Part shown: positions 25,283-38,660 of the stretch, in pieces
Layout: every line of letters begins with the position of its first letter
Position numbering within the stretch: position 1 is the stretch's first letter
From: Poronia punctata
Taxonomy: Eukaryota > Ascomycota > Sordariomycetes > Xylariales > Xylariaceae
DNA: 64,000 nucleotides
Direction of reading: 5' to 3'
Assembly: GCA_022579005.1 (NCBI GenBank)
Contig: MU401654.1
Span: 1-64,000, forward strand
Program-made: the position numbers and the translations under genes
The notes under the pieces: generated by a model
Seen by the model: the letters and a program-made list of their open reading frames with translations, nothing else
Databases searched by the model: none
What the model was told of the DNA's origin: nothing

Positions 25283-26854
25283 ATGGCTTACTTGGACCCC
25301 ACCGCGCCAAAGGCCATGGATGTCCAGGCTGCCTCAGCCGGCCTCGCTGCCCACGAAGAGGCCGTGGCAGCTGTCTCCGACCGTCTCAAGCAGTTCTACT
25401 CTCGTCGGGCCGCCTTTCGAGTATACCATGGCTCGACGAACAGCACGCGCGCAGCCTACAAGGAGAGTGGGAATATAGTCGACACCAGCCTGCTAAACCA
25501 TGTCCTGGCTGTGGACGCTGCCAAGAAGACGGCGCTTGTAGAACCTAATGTACCGATGGATAAGCTCGTCGAGGCAACACTAGCCGAGGGTCTGGTCCCA
25601 CTCGTGGTCATGGAGTTCCCAGGCATCACGGCCGGCGGAGGCTTCAGTGGTTCTGCTGGAGAGAGCAGTTCAGGCCGCCATGGGCTCTTCGACTCGACTG
25701 TTAACTCGATCGAGATCGTCACCCCCAACGGAGACGTTCTCCACGCCTCTAGAAATGAACGTTCTGATCTCTTCTGGGGTGCTGCCTCGGCGTTTGGCAC
25801 CGTCGGCATCGTCACGCTTCTCGAGATTCGGCTGCAAGATGCCGCGCCTTACGTGAAGATAACACACTACCCTGCCCGTAGCTTCACGGAAGCCTCCCGC
25901 AGGCTACAGGAGCAGGTGCAAGACGAAGCTATCGATTTTGTGGATGGCATTGTCTTCTCGCCCCATAGCACTGTGGTCTGTGCGGGCAGTCTAGTGGATA
26001 CGCTTCCGCCCAGCACCCAAACCAAACGCTACCTTCGTCGAACGGATCCGTGGTTCTATCTCGATATCCAGACAAGAGTGGCCAAGTCAGATTCCGTAGT
26101 CGTCGATCATGTACCATTGAAAGACTATCTGTTTCGCTGGGATCGCGGCGGCTTCTGGGTAGCTCGGTATGCTTTTCGGTACTTTCTCGTTCCCTTCAAC
26201 CGCATTACGAGATATGCTCTAGATCGATTTCTACATGCCCGCGTCATGTACCACGCCCTGCACATGTCCAGACTATCGGACTCGTACGTCATCCAGGATG
26301 TGATAGTGCCTTTCGATAAGGCAGAGGCGTTTTACGAATCACTGCACGAGCTGCTTCACCTCTATCCCCTCTGGCTGTGCCCGGTTCGTGTACGTCGGCA
26401 TGGCCCCGATGCAGCTCATGGTATACATGCCGACTTTGCCGACCCCAGCACTCCCGAGGTCATGCTTAATTTTGGTGTTTGGGGTCCTGGACCTCGCAGT
26501 GATCACCAGGAACTCGTGCGTCTTAACCGTCTGATCGAACAGAGAGCACATCAACTCGGCGGCAAGAAAACTCTTTACGCCCAGACACACTATACCGAAG
26601 ACGAATTCTGGCAGACTTACAACAGACCCGCCTACGATGCAGTCCGTGTTAGATATAATGCAGGCCACTTGCCAAGCGTTTATGATAAGGTGAAAGTAGA
26701 TGAAGATGCCAAGAGCGTGGTGCGGACACATTCTAGAGTGCCCTCCAGTCTCCGCGATAAGTGGCCCTTTCAAGGGCTCTATGGTGTGTATAAAGCCTGG
26801 CGAGGCGGCGATTATTTGCTCCGAAAGACGAGCAAGAACCCCGCCATCACCTAA
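25283..26854 (+). CDS. DHCR24/DIMINUTO-like FAD-dependent sterol reductase
   Basis: Single-exon 523-residue protein, close to the length of animal DHCR24. The N-terminal FAD-binding (PCMH/FAD_binding_4) domain shows VEPNVPMDKLVEATLAEGL, then GITAGGGFSGSAGESSSGRHGL and NSIEIVTPNGDV. Middle and C-terminal blocks typical of DHCR24 are present: PWFYLDIQ, FRYFLVPFNRITRY, YVIQDVIVP, LYPLWLCPVR, TEDEFWQTYN and PSVYDKVKVDEDAKS. In animals and plants the enzyme reduces the delta-24 double bond of sterols. Fungal ergosterol synthesis uses a C24-methylated side chain and Erg4 instead, so the substrate here is open. No N-terminal membrane anchor is obvious, unlike the human enzyme. The start at 25283 is the first in-frame ATG; the ATG at 25269 is out of frame. 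Confidence 0.88.
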   Translation: MAYLDPTAPKAMDVQAASAGLAAHEEAVAAVSDRLKQFYSRRAAFRVYHGSTNSTRAAYKESGNIVDTSLLNHVLAVDAAKKTALVEPNVPMDKLVEATLAEGLVPLVVMEFPGITAGGGFSGSAGESSSGRHGLFDSTVNSIEIVTPNGDVLHASRNERSDLFWGAASAFGTVGIVTLLEIRLQDAAPYVKITHYPARSFTEASRRLQEQVQDEAIDFVDGIVFSPHSTVVCAGSLVDTLPPSTQTKRYLRRTDPWFYLDIQTRVAKSDSVVVDHVPLKDYLFRWDRGGFWVARYAFRYFLVPFNRITRYALDRFLHARVMYHALHMSRLSDSYVIQDVIVPFDKAEAFYESLHELLHLYPLWLCPVRVRRHGPDAAHGIHADFADPSTPEVMLNFGVWGPGPRSDHQELVRLNRLIEQRAHQLGGKKTLYAQTHYTEDEFWQTYNRPAYDAVRVRYNAGHLPSVYDKVKVDEDAKSVVRTHSRVPSSLRDKWPFQGLYGVYKAWRGGDYLLRKTSKNPAIT

Positions 26855-27109
26855 CCCACTCATAGTAATCGGGATATCCCCTGGCCTTGATACACTGGCG
26901 AGGTAATGTCTCATACGGGTTCCCTTCATGTCCTCGGCTCAAATTTTTCTTGGGGGTTTTTTTTTTAACTTTGTTTTTTAATATTTGTATTGATATTGAT
27001 TAAACTATCCGCTATATACGCCCAACCGTTGAGAATTTACCAAAGACACGTCACAAAGTTTTACGATCAGCGCCCCAGTGGCCGAGATGGTCTGACTCTT
27101 ACGAGTACT

Positions 27110-28619
27110 TTATTCCGATCGCTTTACGACGTAGACACCACGCTCGATGGTGTTGACGACGATGTATCCGCTCTTGAAATAGGGATAGTGGCTCCAGGTG
27201 CCGACAAACTCAATAATACCGCCACCAGTCTCCTCGTCATCTTCGGGATAGATGTCAAAGTGAGCAACCTCCTTGACACCCTTGCCCGTCGGATCTGAGG
27301 GAATGGATGAGATGTCGAGGATGTGAAGGCCACCGCCGTAGTTGCTCTGATAGGAGAAGTCTCCGTTGATGAACTGGTTGTGGTCGATACCCTTGACCTT
27401 GGCGCTGTAGTAGCCCGTCTGCTTTGGCTCCTCTAGCGAGGATATATCCCAGATATAGGTGATGGGGTAGCCGGCCTTTCCAGGTCCGACTTGGTCGTAC
27501 TCATCGTACTCGTCGTCCAGGACGAGGTACTGCTGGTTCTCGGGATCGAGAAGCCAACCCTGATGGGTATAAGCGGCGCCCTCATACGAGGTGCGTGAGA
27601 TGATAGTGGCGTGGGCCTTGTCGGTCACGTTGTAGATGGTAAGTGTGTCCTCGTTGTACCCGTAGCAGATGTCGGTACCAACGTACTTCTCGTCAGGGCC
27701 GCGGTAGACGACACACTGTGCGTCGTGGACATAGCCGTCAGCAGCCGCACATCCGGGGGACTTCAAGTTGTCCAAATCGGTCAAGTCAATGAAGATGAGG
27801 CCGGACTTGCACTTGTCGTCACGAGGCATAGCGCCAGATGCGACCGCATAGTCCTTCTCCTCATTGACCTGGACGGTATGGGAGCGACCAATGGGCAGGC
27901 CGTCGAAGTGGTAGGCATCGGCATCCGAGAATGTGACAGGGTTCTCGGGGTCAATGTCTAGCAGCTTCGACATGTCGAAGACCTGCACGCCATGGTTCAC
28001 CGCCTCGCTGCCAATGACCATGTAGTTCTTGTAGCCCTTCATCTCACGCCACAGCGAGGGCTCCGCCTTGCTGTACTGCGGCAGGCGGCCAAGGTAAACT
28101 ATCTTACCCGCAGAGCTAATCTCCACAAGTGCGGCGCCGTCGGACTGGGCAATGGCCATGAACTCCCGCCCGTCCGGGCTGGTCCAACCCCACGAACCGG
28201 CACCCTCACCCTGGGGGCTGCCGAGATCGGCGTGCGACTTGAAATCGTACAAGTCAAGCCCACTACAGTTGAATGAGTAAAGTGGGTCCCCGGCCACAAG
28301 CTCAGCCACACCGTTGGTGCAGGGGACAACGTCCACATCAGCTGCCATGCTCTTGTACTGCGACGAATCGAAGATGCCCTGTTCTCTGCGGCTAGCCCAG
28401 AAGGCCTATTTTGTGCGAATCGTCAGCTTCGACCGCGCGACTCTGCAGGGTTGCTAATTCGGGAATTTCGAGCTTTACCTCTTTGTGGTTCATAATCTCC
28501 ATGTGCCGAAGCCCAGAATCGTATAGAGTGGCACCGAGTTCTTCATTGGGGGCCATTTCCTTAGCCATGGCTAAGCTGGCAGAAGCCGCGATGGCGGCGA
28601 CGTTTACGGCGGCCTTCAT
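27110..28619 (-). CDS. Secreted LVIVD/choice-of-anchor-B-type beta-propeller protein
   Basis: Predicted 478 residues in two exons (28619-28479 and 28405-27110); the 73-nt intron (GTAAAG, acceptor AAATAG) keeps frame and joins NHKE to AFWASRR. A signal peptide covers about residues 1-19 (AAIAASASLAMA). The mature part has repeated short beta-type units with Asp-rich turns, such as QVFDMSKLLDID, LIFIDLTDLDN, LTIYNVTDKAHA, YIWDISSLEEP and LHILDISSIP. These are the LVIVD-like repeats of the family often annotated in fungi as 'regulatory P domain-containing protein'. No catalytic residues can be assigned. It is convergent with the DHCR24-like gene, with only about 250 bp between the stops. Confidence 0.82.
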
Positions 28620-31029
28620 CGTGTCCAGAACTCAAAACTGATGCCGGGCTTTTAATGTTCAACGGATACTTTACAACCGTTCTGACTCCTGAGGGCCATT
28701 TATGAGTCGAGACGAGGTGTTGCTTTTATAAACATGGACAACTCAAAGAACAACCCCGCGATTGGAGAGGGGCCGTGCGATAAGCTTCTGAACCACATAC
28801 ACGATGGTGCCATTTCATGTGCTCAACAAATGTTACGTATACCCATCTATCCCACTGGGCAGGTATACGTAACGACAAGGCTCGGGGTTGCTGCTAGTTT
28901 ACCACAGCACTACAAACGACCTTCGAAGGAGGGTCTTCCCGGACAACAGCGCTGTAGTTTGCGGCCTTGCATTCCTCTCCTGATCAAGGTTCGCCTCTAA
29001 TCAGGGTTCCGATATGCTGGTATGCCCACGCTTGAGCATCCATTGTGAGGAGACGTCACACGACTCAGCACGACTCAGCATCACTTATCGCGATAGCAAC
29101 GTCTATTCACCAAAGAGGTAGGTCAAAGACCATGACAAGCTTTAGGATTTTCATTCCCGGCAATAAATCTGCACATCGCTCTTGGCCAGACCTTGGCGCG
29201 GCTACCGGGGCCCCTCAGTTGCCAGATTCTCTTTAACCTGTGTAACTCGGCCTTCACCTCCTCTCTGGCGGACAGGACAGACGAACTGCCCAATCGGTAT
29301 GGCATTCCCGTTCAAAGATACCTTGTTATCTTGCTTGCCTGCCCCCGCGTTTATAAATGCCGACGCACAAGAGGACAGGGCAACAGGACAGTGCTCGCTC
29401 CATCTCGTTGGTTGCGAACGCCAAGGGCTGGCTACCTACCCGCTTCGGAGGGCGGGTGGGGGAGGGTACATTCTGTGGAAATCCAAGACATATACCAGTA
29501 GCCCCCGACCTGTCGCGCACTGGGCAAACGCAGAAGCACATCGCTTAAGCAAGTCATACGGCCGCGGGGTAAAGCTTTATCTGATAGCTGTTGAGACGCA
29601 GTCAACAAGCATGCCATTCTACATCGCTCGTCTGCTTCTCCGTATAGATGCACACTGTATGACCGGACGATAGGGCTGCGAGTTTTGTTTTGTGGTTGCC
29701 TCTGTGGTCGTATCAAAAGGGAAGCAGAGGCACCACGACATTATGCGACCCAGTGGTACCGGGCGCGAACAGAACCATGCATAGAAAGCTAGAAGTGCCG
29801 AGAAAGCGCAGCAAGACGCTCCACAACTGGCCACTTCATATGGGACCAGCTTTGCGACTGTAACCTTGGGCGGGTACATGTAGTAAAGCTCGGGCTCAGA
29901 ATAATACCCACCCCCAAAGGTTCCCAACTACTTACATTAAAAATACGCCGTGTCTTTGTAGAACCACGCGCCAAGGCGAAGAGTCCAGCCGGGCAACCCG
30001 GGGAATTCTTCCTAGAAGGGCAACTCGATTGCCCCCAAAGTGCTTGGCAGGTTATGTGAGTTTAGATGGCGACATTCTTGTCCAACATGATCAGTTGTAG
30101 TTGTTGTATCATTCTGGATCAGTTTTAGAAATCCGATGCCGTATCCGCCTTTCCCTTTGACACTGCAGATGCGGCCGATGTTACGATGAATAATAGGAGA
30201 GGGGCTTCCCCAAAAATGATATGACACCTTTTCCTCCAAGCCTATGTTTATCTACATGGCCCATCTCTTTGCCGATTTAAATAATTTAACCAATAATTAT
30301 ATGTCAGTTTTTCATTTGTTTAAAAAACCTAACAGGTAATCGAAAGCTGAACGTTATCGGTGGGGGACGCGGGGACGGCAGAAGCTAATGCTGTTACTCG
30401 GCACATACTTCCCGTTGCTCAACCAGATGTGACAAGTTTTATGCGATTGGGTAGGAGGGGGGATAGTTGAAAAGGAGAGCGTGTGGATACATTTTTTTAA
30501 TCTTGTGTGGTCCCCGGGAAAGTCTCGTCTCTTTTATATCGTGAATCGCATTCCAACCGTAAAGCTTTTACTAATAATACTCTTCCAGGTTGATTTGAAA
30601 CCTAACCCTCATTATTGAAATTCAGAATGCTCAGACTTACTCGTCGCATCCATCGCCCTTTGCCAATATTGATATGATATGCAGCATCGGGTTCTCAATT
30701 GTCCCTTCTCTTTAGGGACTATAGGCACAATAGGAGTCTAGTCCCTAGGGATTACCGCCTTCGATACTGTTCGTATATTTAATGCCAGACGCCAGTCAGA
30801 AACTGGTGAAGAAAATATGTTACCTACGCCTTGCCCCTTAGGCCCAGGCGTGCCCGGGCTATTTAATTTCCTTGTATTATTTCACGTGTTGACATTTACT
30901 GATCATTTGCCTTCCTATTACGTGCCTGTTTACCTTTTTGCATTGATTAACCATGTGCTAGTACCTATTTGTTTAAATGCGGGACTTTTACGTCTTGCTA
31001 AGAGTACTTTAATGTTAGGGATGTAGACT
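28620..31029. other. Intergenic region bordering the RIP island
   Basis: 2.4 kb upstream of the LVIVD-type gene. Frames up to 163 codons exist (29182-29673) but overlap others in several frames and show no family features. The composition falls gradually from about 30800 and becomes RIP-like near 31030. Confidence 0.5.
28723..28730 (-). promoter_or_regulatory. TATA box of the LVIVD-type gene
   Basis: TATAAAAG on the minus strand, about 105 nt upstream of the start codon at 28619, a plausible distance for a highly expressed secreted protein. Sequence match only. Confidence 0.35.
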
Positions 31030-31572
31030 AATTAAAAGCGTTGCTAAAAGGTATATAATTATTTTTATTTTTATAGCATATTTAACTTATGCTAAAAGTA
31101 CTAATATGTATTTAAGTTATATAAAGGTATATTATACTTATTATAGCTAAATGTACTGCTTTTTTTGTTGCTAATTTTAACATTTTTAGCTATTTTACTT
31201 AATATAGCTTATTTTTAAAAGGTAAATATAAAGCTTTAGCAAGCTTTATAATAGCTTTTTTTTTTTATATATAGCTATAACCTTTACAAGGCTATTTATA
31301 AGCTTTAAAGCTTATAGACTTTTAATTTTTAGCTTTTAAAGCATAGCTATACTTTTTAAATAAGTTATTTATAATTATATACTTTTAATCTAGCTATTTT
31401 TTACATTTTTTTTAGTATAATTTACATTTAAAGCACTATTTTTAAAGCAAAAAGGTGTTTATAAAAGCTAGGTCTAGTAAAAATTAAAAAAAAAAAACTT
31501 TTTTATAGCTATAGTAAATATAATAAGTATAAGTATTATATAAATATAGTTAATTTACAATATTAATATTAG

Positions 31573-31816
31573 AGTTATAAATTAGTTAATAGCAGTATAG
31601 CTAATTAGGTGGCTTATAGCTATTACCTCCTTTAAATAGTAAATATAAAGGCTTGCACCTATAAACAGCTATAGCCCTACTAGTTAGTGCATATATAGGT
31701 CTACACCTTTAACAAAAGCTTAAAGGCTTTTTTTTCTCTCTCTTTACTTTAAGATTTTTAGCAATAAATTAAGTTACTTTTAAGAGCCCTGCTTTTTTTA
31801 TAACCTAATTATAACA
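31573..31816 (+). repeat. 5' LTR of the Ty3/gypsy element
   Basis: 244-bp direct repeat of 45766-46011, differing mostly by C/T and G/A changes. Its left (outer) half keeps more C and G than the matching part of the 3' copy. Confidence 0.88.
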
Positions 31817-33616
31817 ATTTTAAAGTTATTAATACTAGTTAAAAAACGTAATATTTTAACTTAATAATTTAACTTAATTAAAATTAACTTAACCTAGTAA
31901 TACTATGTTAGTAGCGCTGCTAAAAACTAATATTTTAGCTACTAACTAGTTATAGCTTAAAAAAATAAAAAACGTGCAAAAATGCATATAGCTATAAAGC
32001 AACAAGCTTTAGCTAAAACACTATATTAAAATAGTAACTTTATAAAAACTATTTTTAAAATAAATAAGATTTTTTAAATAAAAGCTTATAAATAATTTAT
32101 TATATTTTTTTACTTATTTTTAAAAACAAAAAGCAAAACTTTAAGTTATATTGCTAAAAAATTTAATAATAAAAATACTTTAAAAACTTTAATAAAATAA
32201 GCTTAGGTATTTAACTAATATATAGCTAAAAATACTTTTAAAAAAATATGCTATATATAAATAACTAAAAAATTTTATTAAAAAACCTATAAGCTAATAA
32301 AAGCTTTTGCTAAGCTATACGTTAAAAAAACTAATAAACTTAGCTTTTTATTTATAGCGCTTATAAAAAATAAAAAAAAAGCTGTTTTTAATTTTAATAG
32401 TATTATAAATATTAAAGCTTTTAATAACCTAATAAAATCTTACTTTAAAGTAGTTTTTTAAAAATTAAAAATTTAAGCTTTAATACTAATAGCATGCTAA
32501 GTATAAAAAAATACTATATATTGCTTGCTTACTATTAGCTAATAAACTATAACAAACTTAGTTTAATAAGCATAATACTTAGCTTACTTTAGTTTAAAAA
32601 AAACTACTAAGTTAAAAGCTAAAATATAGCATTTATAAAAACAAAACAAAAATTAAATATATAGTTAAAATAAAGCTGCACTTTTGCTAATTGTAAATTA
32701 AAATAAAATTATAAAATGTATAACTTTAAAGCTAGCAAAGTTTTATAATAAAATTAACTACTTAAAAAATTAAATAATTAACGCTAATTAATAAGTAGTA
32801 AACCTACTAGCTTATAATAAATTAATATTTTAAAATAACGTTTTTTTGTTTACTTTTTTTATATAACCTTATAAATTTGTAAAAATTAAAGTATTTATAT
32901 TTTATAATAATAAAAAAAAAAATAAGGTTATATTTAAAGTATAGCTACGCTATATACATAATTGCTTTAAAGCTAATAAAAATTAGTTTATTAATAACTA
33001 AGCTAAACTAGCTAATATTAAAGCTTACTTAAAAAGCTTTATAGCTAAAAACTTTTAGCTATATTTGCAAAATAATTACCTAAATATAATAAATACGCTT
33101 ATAAAGCTTTTAAACTACTTAAAAAGCAAGTATAAAAACGTTAACTAAAAGCAAAATATTAAAACTAAATATTAAAAATTAAAAATAAAAAGTTTTATTA
33201 ATTATTAAACTTTTAAAAATAACTTTATATATTTAGCAAGCAAATAATAAATTTTTTATACTAAATAAAAAAAAAAGTTTTATAATAAACTTATAGCTTA
33301 TTTATAATATAAAACTATATTTTAATACTTTAACAATATTATTAATTTTAATATATTTATTTAATACTATATATAAGTAGTTTATACTTTTTAATAAAAA
33401 AATAAATATAAAATAGTATAAAAGCTTACTAATAATTTTTACTTTAATATAATTAAACTAGTATAGCTTAACACTAAAAAAATAAATATAGTTATAAAAA
33501 GCTATACTAGCAATATTAAACTATATAATAGCAGCTAACTTAGCTAACAAGTTTTTTTAAAATAATAACTTAAGCTTTTTGCTAAAAAAATAAAAATTTT
33601 AATTATTAAAAGTTAT

Positions 33617-33658
33617 TGCTTTAATTATAAAGGTTAAAAATATACTTTTTATAAGTGT
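33617..33658 (+). pseudogene. Gag zinc-knuckle remnant of the gypsy element
   Basis: The frame reads C-F-N-Y-K-G-stop-K-Y-T-F-Y-K-C. Spacing is exactly C-x2-C-x4-H-x4-C if the two Tyr positions were Cys and His, both of which become Tyr by a single transition of RIP type. It marks the Gag end upstream of the polymerase. Confidence 0.7.
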
Positions 33659-35262
33659 TTATAAAAAAAAAAGAAATTTTAACTAGCAAGCGCATATTTA
33701 AGCTATCTTGCTAGCTTATAGTTTTAATAATAATATTTTCTTTACTAAAAAAAAAAAAAAAAAAAACAAACTTTAAAAAAATAACTTTAAAACAAGTTAA
33801 CTTTTACTTAAAAAAAGTATTACTTAGTGTTAATATAAATAAAAAATTAAATATAGTAAATAAGTATATAAAAAAAGATTTTTTTATATTTAGCTATATA
33901 CTATTAAATAATAAATTTTTTTAATAAACTAATAACGTTTTAAGTAATATAAAAGCTAATATATATATAGCTATAAATACGTTTTTAGCAATAAAAATTA
34001 AAGCTAACTTTAACTTAGTTATTATTATAAACTTTAATTACTAAATAGCAATAAAATTTAATAGCAAAAGTTACTAAAAAATATATAAAATACTTATAGT
34101 TATATTTTAAGTAAACTAATAAACGTTTAAAAAAGTTTTTTTAATAATTTTATATATATAATATAATATAATATTAAGCAAGCTATAGTTTGCTAAGTAT
34201 AAAGTATTACTAAACTACAAAAACTACTAGCTACTATTTTTAAAAACTTTACTAGCAAGATTTAAATACTTATTAAATAAAAATACTTAAATATAAATAC
34301 TTAAAAAAACAAGCTTTAAACCTTTAGCTAATAATATAATATTAGCTTTTATAAAAAATTTTTTTTACTACTATACTTATTTTAACTTAATAAAAGTTAA
34401 CCTTTAAAAAATAAAAAAAGCTTTAATAGCAAAAGAAAACCTACTTAAAAAAATATAAAAAATATAAAGTATTTTTAATAAATAATTATTTAATATATAA
34501 AAACTATATTAAATAAAAAAAAATAGTATATTTTAATATAAAAAAAAACTAATAGTTAAACTTTGCTTACTTATAGCCTTATTATTTTAGTATATAGTTT
34601 AAGTAAATTAATTAAAAAATAAAGTTAAAATAACTAGTATAAAGAAAATTAATATAATTATAAATAAAAAATAAATTAAAAAATTTTTTAATAAAAAAAG
34701 CAAAAAGCTAAAAAAGCAAGCTTTAAAAGTAATTCCTTTTAAATATTATAATTTACTATGCACTTTTAGCAAAGTTAATTTAAATACCTTATTGCTATAT
34801 TAGCTTAAAATAAACTATTAAATTAAATTTTTAAAAAAAAAATTACTAAAAGATTTTAAGTATAGCTTATTATATAAAATATTGCTAAATAAGTTAAAAG
34901 TAATTAAAAAATATTTAGTAAACTAGTTATAAAAAAGCTTTATTAAACTAAGCAATGCTTTATAAGCATTCTTAGTTTTATTTATATTAAAACTATATAA
35001 AAAACTATGTTTTTATATTAACTATTAAAAGCTAAATAATTTAATAAAAAAAGATTAATACTTTTTATTATTAATTAAAAAAACTTTATTATATATATTT
35101 AAAGTAAAAATATTTACTAAAATTAATATATAATAAGCGTTTTATTATATTTAAATAATACTAAAAATAAAAAACCTTATAACTTTTTAAACTTAATATA
35201 GTATATACTAATATAAAGTGTTGCTATTTAAGCTTATAAATAAACTATTTACGTTTTAAAAA

Positions 35263-35332
35263 TATATTAATAACACTTTATTTAATTACTTTAACTACTT
35301 TTATTACGCTTATATAAATAATATATTAATAT
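35263..35332 (+). pseudogene. Reverse transcriptase remnant (5' part, up to the YxDD box)
   Basis: The frame ends with a damaged active-site box, read Y-I-N-N-I-L-I at 35311-35331, both Asp codons turned to Asn. The copia element enters immediately after this, one base into the next codon. Confidence 0.75.
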
Positions 35333-35744
35333 TGTCGGTTTCTTTACTAAAGAACAGGGAGTACTCCGTTCTTTGTACGTACGATAAATGTACGTAGCTA
35401 AAGACTCTGTTCCTTTATAAAATAAAAAGATAAAGCAATAAACAATATATAAAATAAATAACAATAAATTCTATTTTTTAAATTAGTTTTGCATAATTGT
35501 TTTTAAGTTTTAAGTTAAGAATTGTAGCTAAAGTACAATTTTTTTTTATATTGTTTTTGTATAAAGCTAACTAATTTAATTAAAATTAAAAAGGCTAAAA
35601 AAACTTTGCTAGTATTTAAGCTATAAGTTAGCTACTATATAGCTAATAAGTGCTTTGTTTACTTAGTTAAGTTAGCTTAACTTTTGCAGCCTTAGCGGCC
35701 TAAGCTGCGTTTTTAGCTATAGTGTTGTTATTAATATTTTAATA
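35333..35744 (-). repeat. LTR of the copia element (3' LTR in element orientation)
   Basis: 412 bp, beginning TGTCGG and ending AATA (the partner copy ends AACA). The outer (left) end is rich in retained C/G; the inner end carries more T. Confidence 0.9.
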
Positions 35745-38429
35745 CTAAAAGTTTTTTTTTTTGCGTAAAGACGTTTGTTTTTTATATATATAAAATAAAT
35801 GTGTTTTTTTTGTTTTTATGTAAAAAGGTTAGTTTGTTAAAAATAACTTTTAAAAAATTAAAATAAAATTAAATAAATGTTTGTACTTTTATACTTCTTT
35901 TTTTATTTTTAAGTTATAACTTTTTTTTATACTAAAGTATAGATTTAGTTTTAAGTTTGTTATAATAATTATAAGTATATATATAATGTTGCTAGTATTA
36001 ATATAAGTAAGAAGGTAATTGCTTAGTAGCTATTAGGTAATTTTTTGTATATAGTAAGATTATAATTAAAAAATATAGTTAAAATTAGTAAATGTAGCTA
36101 ATAAAAGTAGCTATTGTGTGTTGCTAAAAAAGTAAAAAAAGTATAACTTTTATAACTGCTATTGTTAGTTATAAACGCTAATTTTATATAATTAGCTGTT
36201 AGTATATAAAAACTTTTTACTTTTTGCTGCTTATTTTATTTCCTTTTTTTTTTTTTACTACTTTTTTTTTTTTTATACGGCAAAAAAATTTAAAGTTTTT
36301 TTTTGTGCTGCTGCTAAAAATTAATTAAGTTTATTTTATGCTTTTTTTTTTTTTTGCGCTATAATGTTTTTTGTTGTTTTTAGCGGTCTTAGTAGCTTAT
36401 TGCCTTTTAATATTGTATGCTATATAGTTTAGCTTAATAGCTTTTTTTAAATTTGTATTGCTTTTTTAACGGCTGTTATTGCTTTTTTTTTTTAGTACTT
36501 TTTAATTAATATTTGTAATCTTTTATTTTATATACTTTATACTATACTAATTTTTTGTTTATAAAATAATAAAAAACGCATTTTTATGCGTTTTAGTTAA
36601 AATGTTAATTTTTTTGTTAGTGTTTTTTTTTTTAACGCTGCTATTTAATAATTTTTTGCTAAACTTATTTGCTAAAAAAAATACTTTTGCGCGTTGCTAG
36701 TTTAATTTTATAGTTAGCTTATTGCTTTTTTTTATACTAATAAGTATAACTTTGTACAAAGTTTGCTTTTGCCTTTTTGCAATTATTAATTTTTTACTAA
36801 ATATTAAAATAGTGCTTACGCTTTATACGTTTACTAGTTTTATAAACGTTGCTATATGCACTTTGTTAACCTTGCTGCTGCTAATAATAATAATAACAAT
36901 AATAATAAAAAAAATAAAAAAAATAAAAAAAAAGATAATATTTTTGCTATTAAAAAAGGTAAATTATAAAAGTTAACAATTGCTATTAAGTTAAATAAAA
37001 AAAAGTAAGTTAAGCAAAATAAGTAGTATTTTAATAAATTATAGTTATATAATAAATTAACATATTTTCTTTGCTAATTTAGTAACTTATATATATATTT
37101 ATAATTATGCTTATTGTTATAATGTTTTTATATAGTTAATATAAGCTTTAATACGTACTATAAGCTTGTTAGTAGTAATTAACTGTTTTAAAGCCGTATT
37201 AAGATTTTTTTTTATATAAGCATTTGTAAAGTTGTTTTTATTATTAACTTAATAAATCTTTATAATGTCTTTTATTTTGTACGCTTTTTTAAAGGCTATA
37301 ATATTAATTATAAGCTGCTTTTTTTATATTGTACTAAGCTTAACAAAATATTTATATAGTAAATAAAAATCTATGCAAATAATTATTAAAATTTATAATA
37401 ATCTTAATATATTAATAATTTTTTATAGCGTTGTACTAAGTATAATAGTATAATTAATACCTTTTACTATTTTATATAGCTTGCTAGCTAGTATGCTTTA
37501 AGTAACTTTTTTATACTTAAAAAAGCTTTAGTATATAATGTTGCTATAAATAATAAAGCTATTTTTTATTTAATGCTTTGTACTAAAGATAATAATAAAT
37601 TTAAGTTAAAAACTTAAGTTTTTATTATTTATAAAAAAGCTATTAGTAAAAATAAATAGCTTTGTACTATAAAGGTTAAAGAAAATATATTGCAAACTTT
37701 AATCTTTATTTTTAATTTGCTATTATAGCTATGCGTTTAGTGCTTTAATATTATTTTTTATTAGTTAAGTAACTTATATAGCAGCAAATAAGTTATACAA
37801 TGCTTTTAGTTAGCATATAAATATAATATATACTTTTTAAGCTTGTTATATAATGTATTGCTATATAGCATCTAGTGCTTTTTTGTTAACTAGCTAAAAG
37901 TTTTAAGCTTGTTTTTTTTATTAAAATATAAAGTTGTTACTTTATATTTTAATTCTTACTTTGTTAAATTTAATAAGTTAGTTACGCAATAAGATTATTT
38001 TATTTTTTGCTTAAAAAAATAGCTTTTTTTTTTTTTTTTTTAAAAATTTTTTTAATACTATACTAAATATATTGTTAGTTTAAAGTTTAGTAATACTAAA
38101 TTGCTTTAGTCTTGCATTTATATATAAAAAGTATAAATTATACGTTAAAACCTTTATTTTTAGCTTTATACGATAATAACTATAATATGTTTTAAACTAG
38201 TATAGCTTAGATTTTGCTAGGCTATATAAAAGTTGTACAATATGCAAAAAAGTGCTAAAAAAGTATGCGTTTTTTAACTTTTTAAGTAACTTAGTATATA
38301 TTATATAAGTTAACTTATTATTTAACTATATATATGCTTATAAAATATTATAAAGTTTACTTTATATGTTGTACTTTTTAACTAAAAATAAACTTAGTAT
38401 AAAAATAAGCTATTAGCTTATTTTTTAAA

Positions 38430-38660
38430 TAGTTAGCAATTAAGTAAGCAGCTTTTGCTTTTTTTAATTACTATGCTTTTAAATAATAAGCCTAGATTTT
38501 TTATATAACATTATTGTTTTGCTTTTAACTTTTTATACTAAGCATATATTAAAAATCTAAGTGTTGCTATAAATTGCTTTGTTGTACTTTATAAGTACAA
38601 ATACGCCTTTAGCAGCTAGATTTTTAATTTTTACTTTATTAAACTTTTAAAATAAAAGTT
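38430..38660 (-). pseudogene. Reverse transcriptase N-terminal remnant of the copia element
   Basis: The minus-strand frame contains the pattern A-A-K-G-V-F-V-L-I-K-Y and further on Y-K-K-S-R-L-I-I, matching the start of copia reverse transcriptase (family K-S-R-L-V). Stops are frequent. Confidence 0.6.

Noticed and set aside
29182..29673. 163-codon frame between the LVIVD gene and the RIP island
   Set aside because: Overlaps comparable open frames in other phases on both strands, no domain-like pattern, no splice partners.
36722..36976. 84-codon hydrophobic reading frame in the RIP island
   Set aside because: Low-complexity product of AT-rich sequence on the antisense strand of a dead copia element; no family resemblance.
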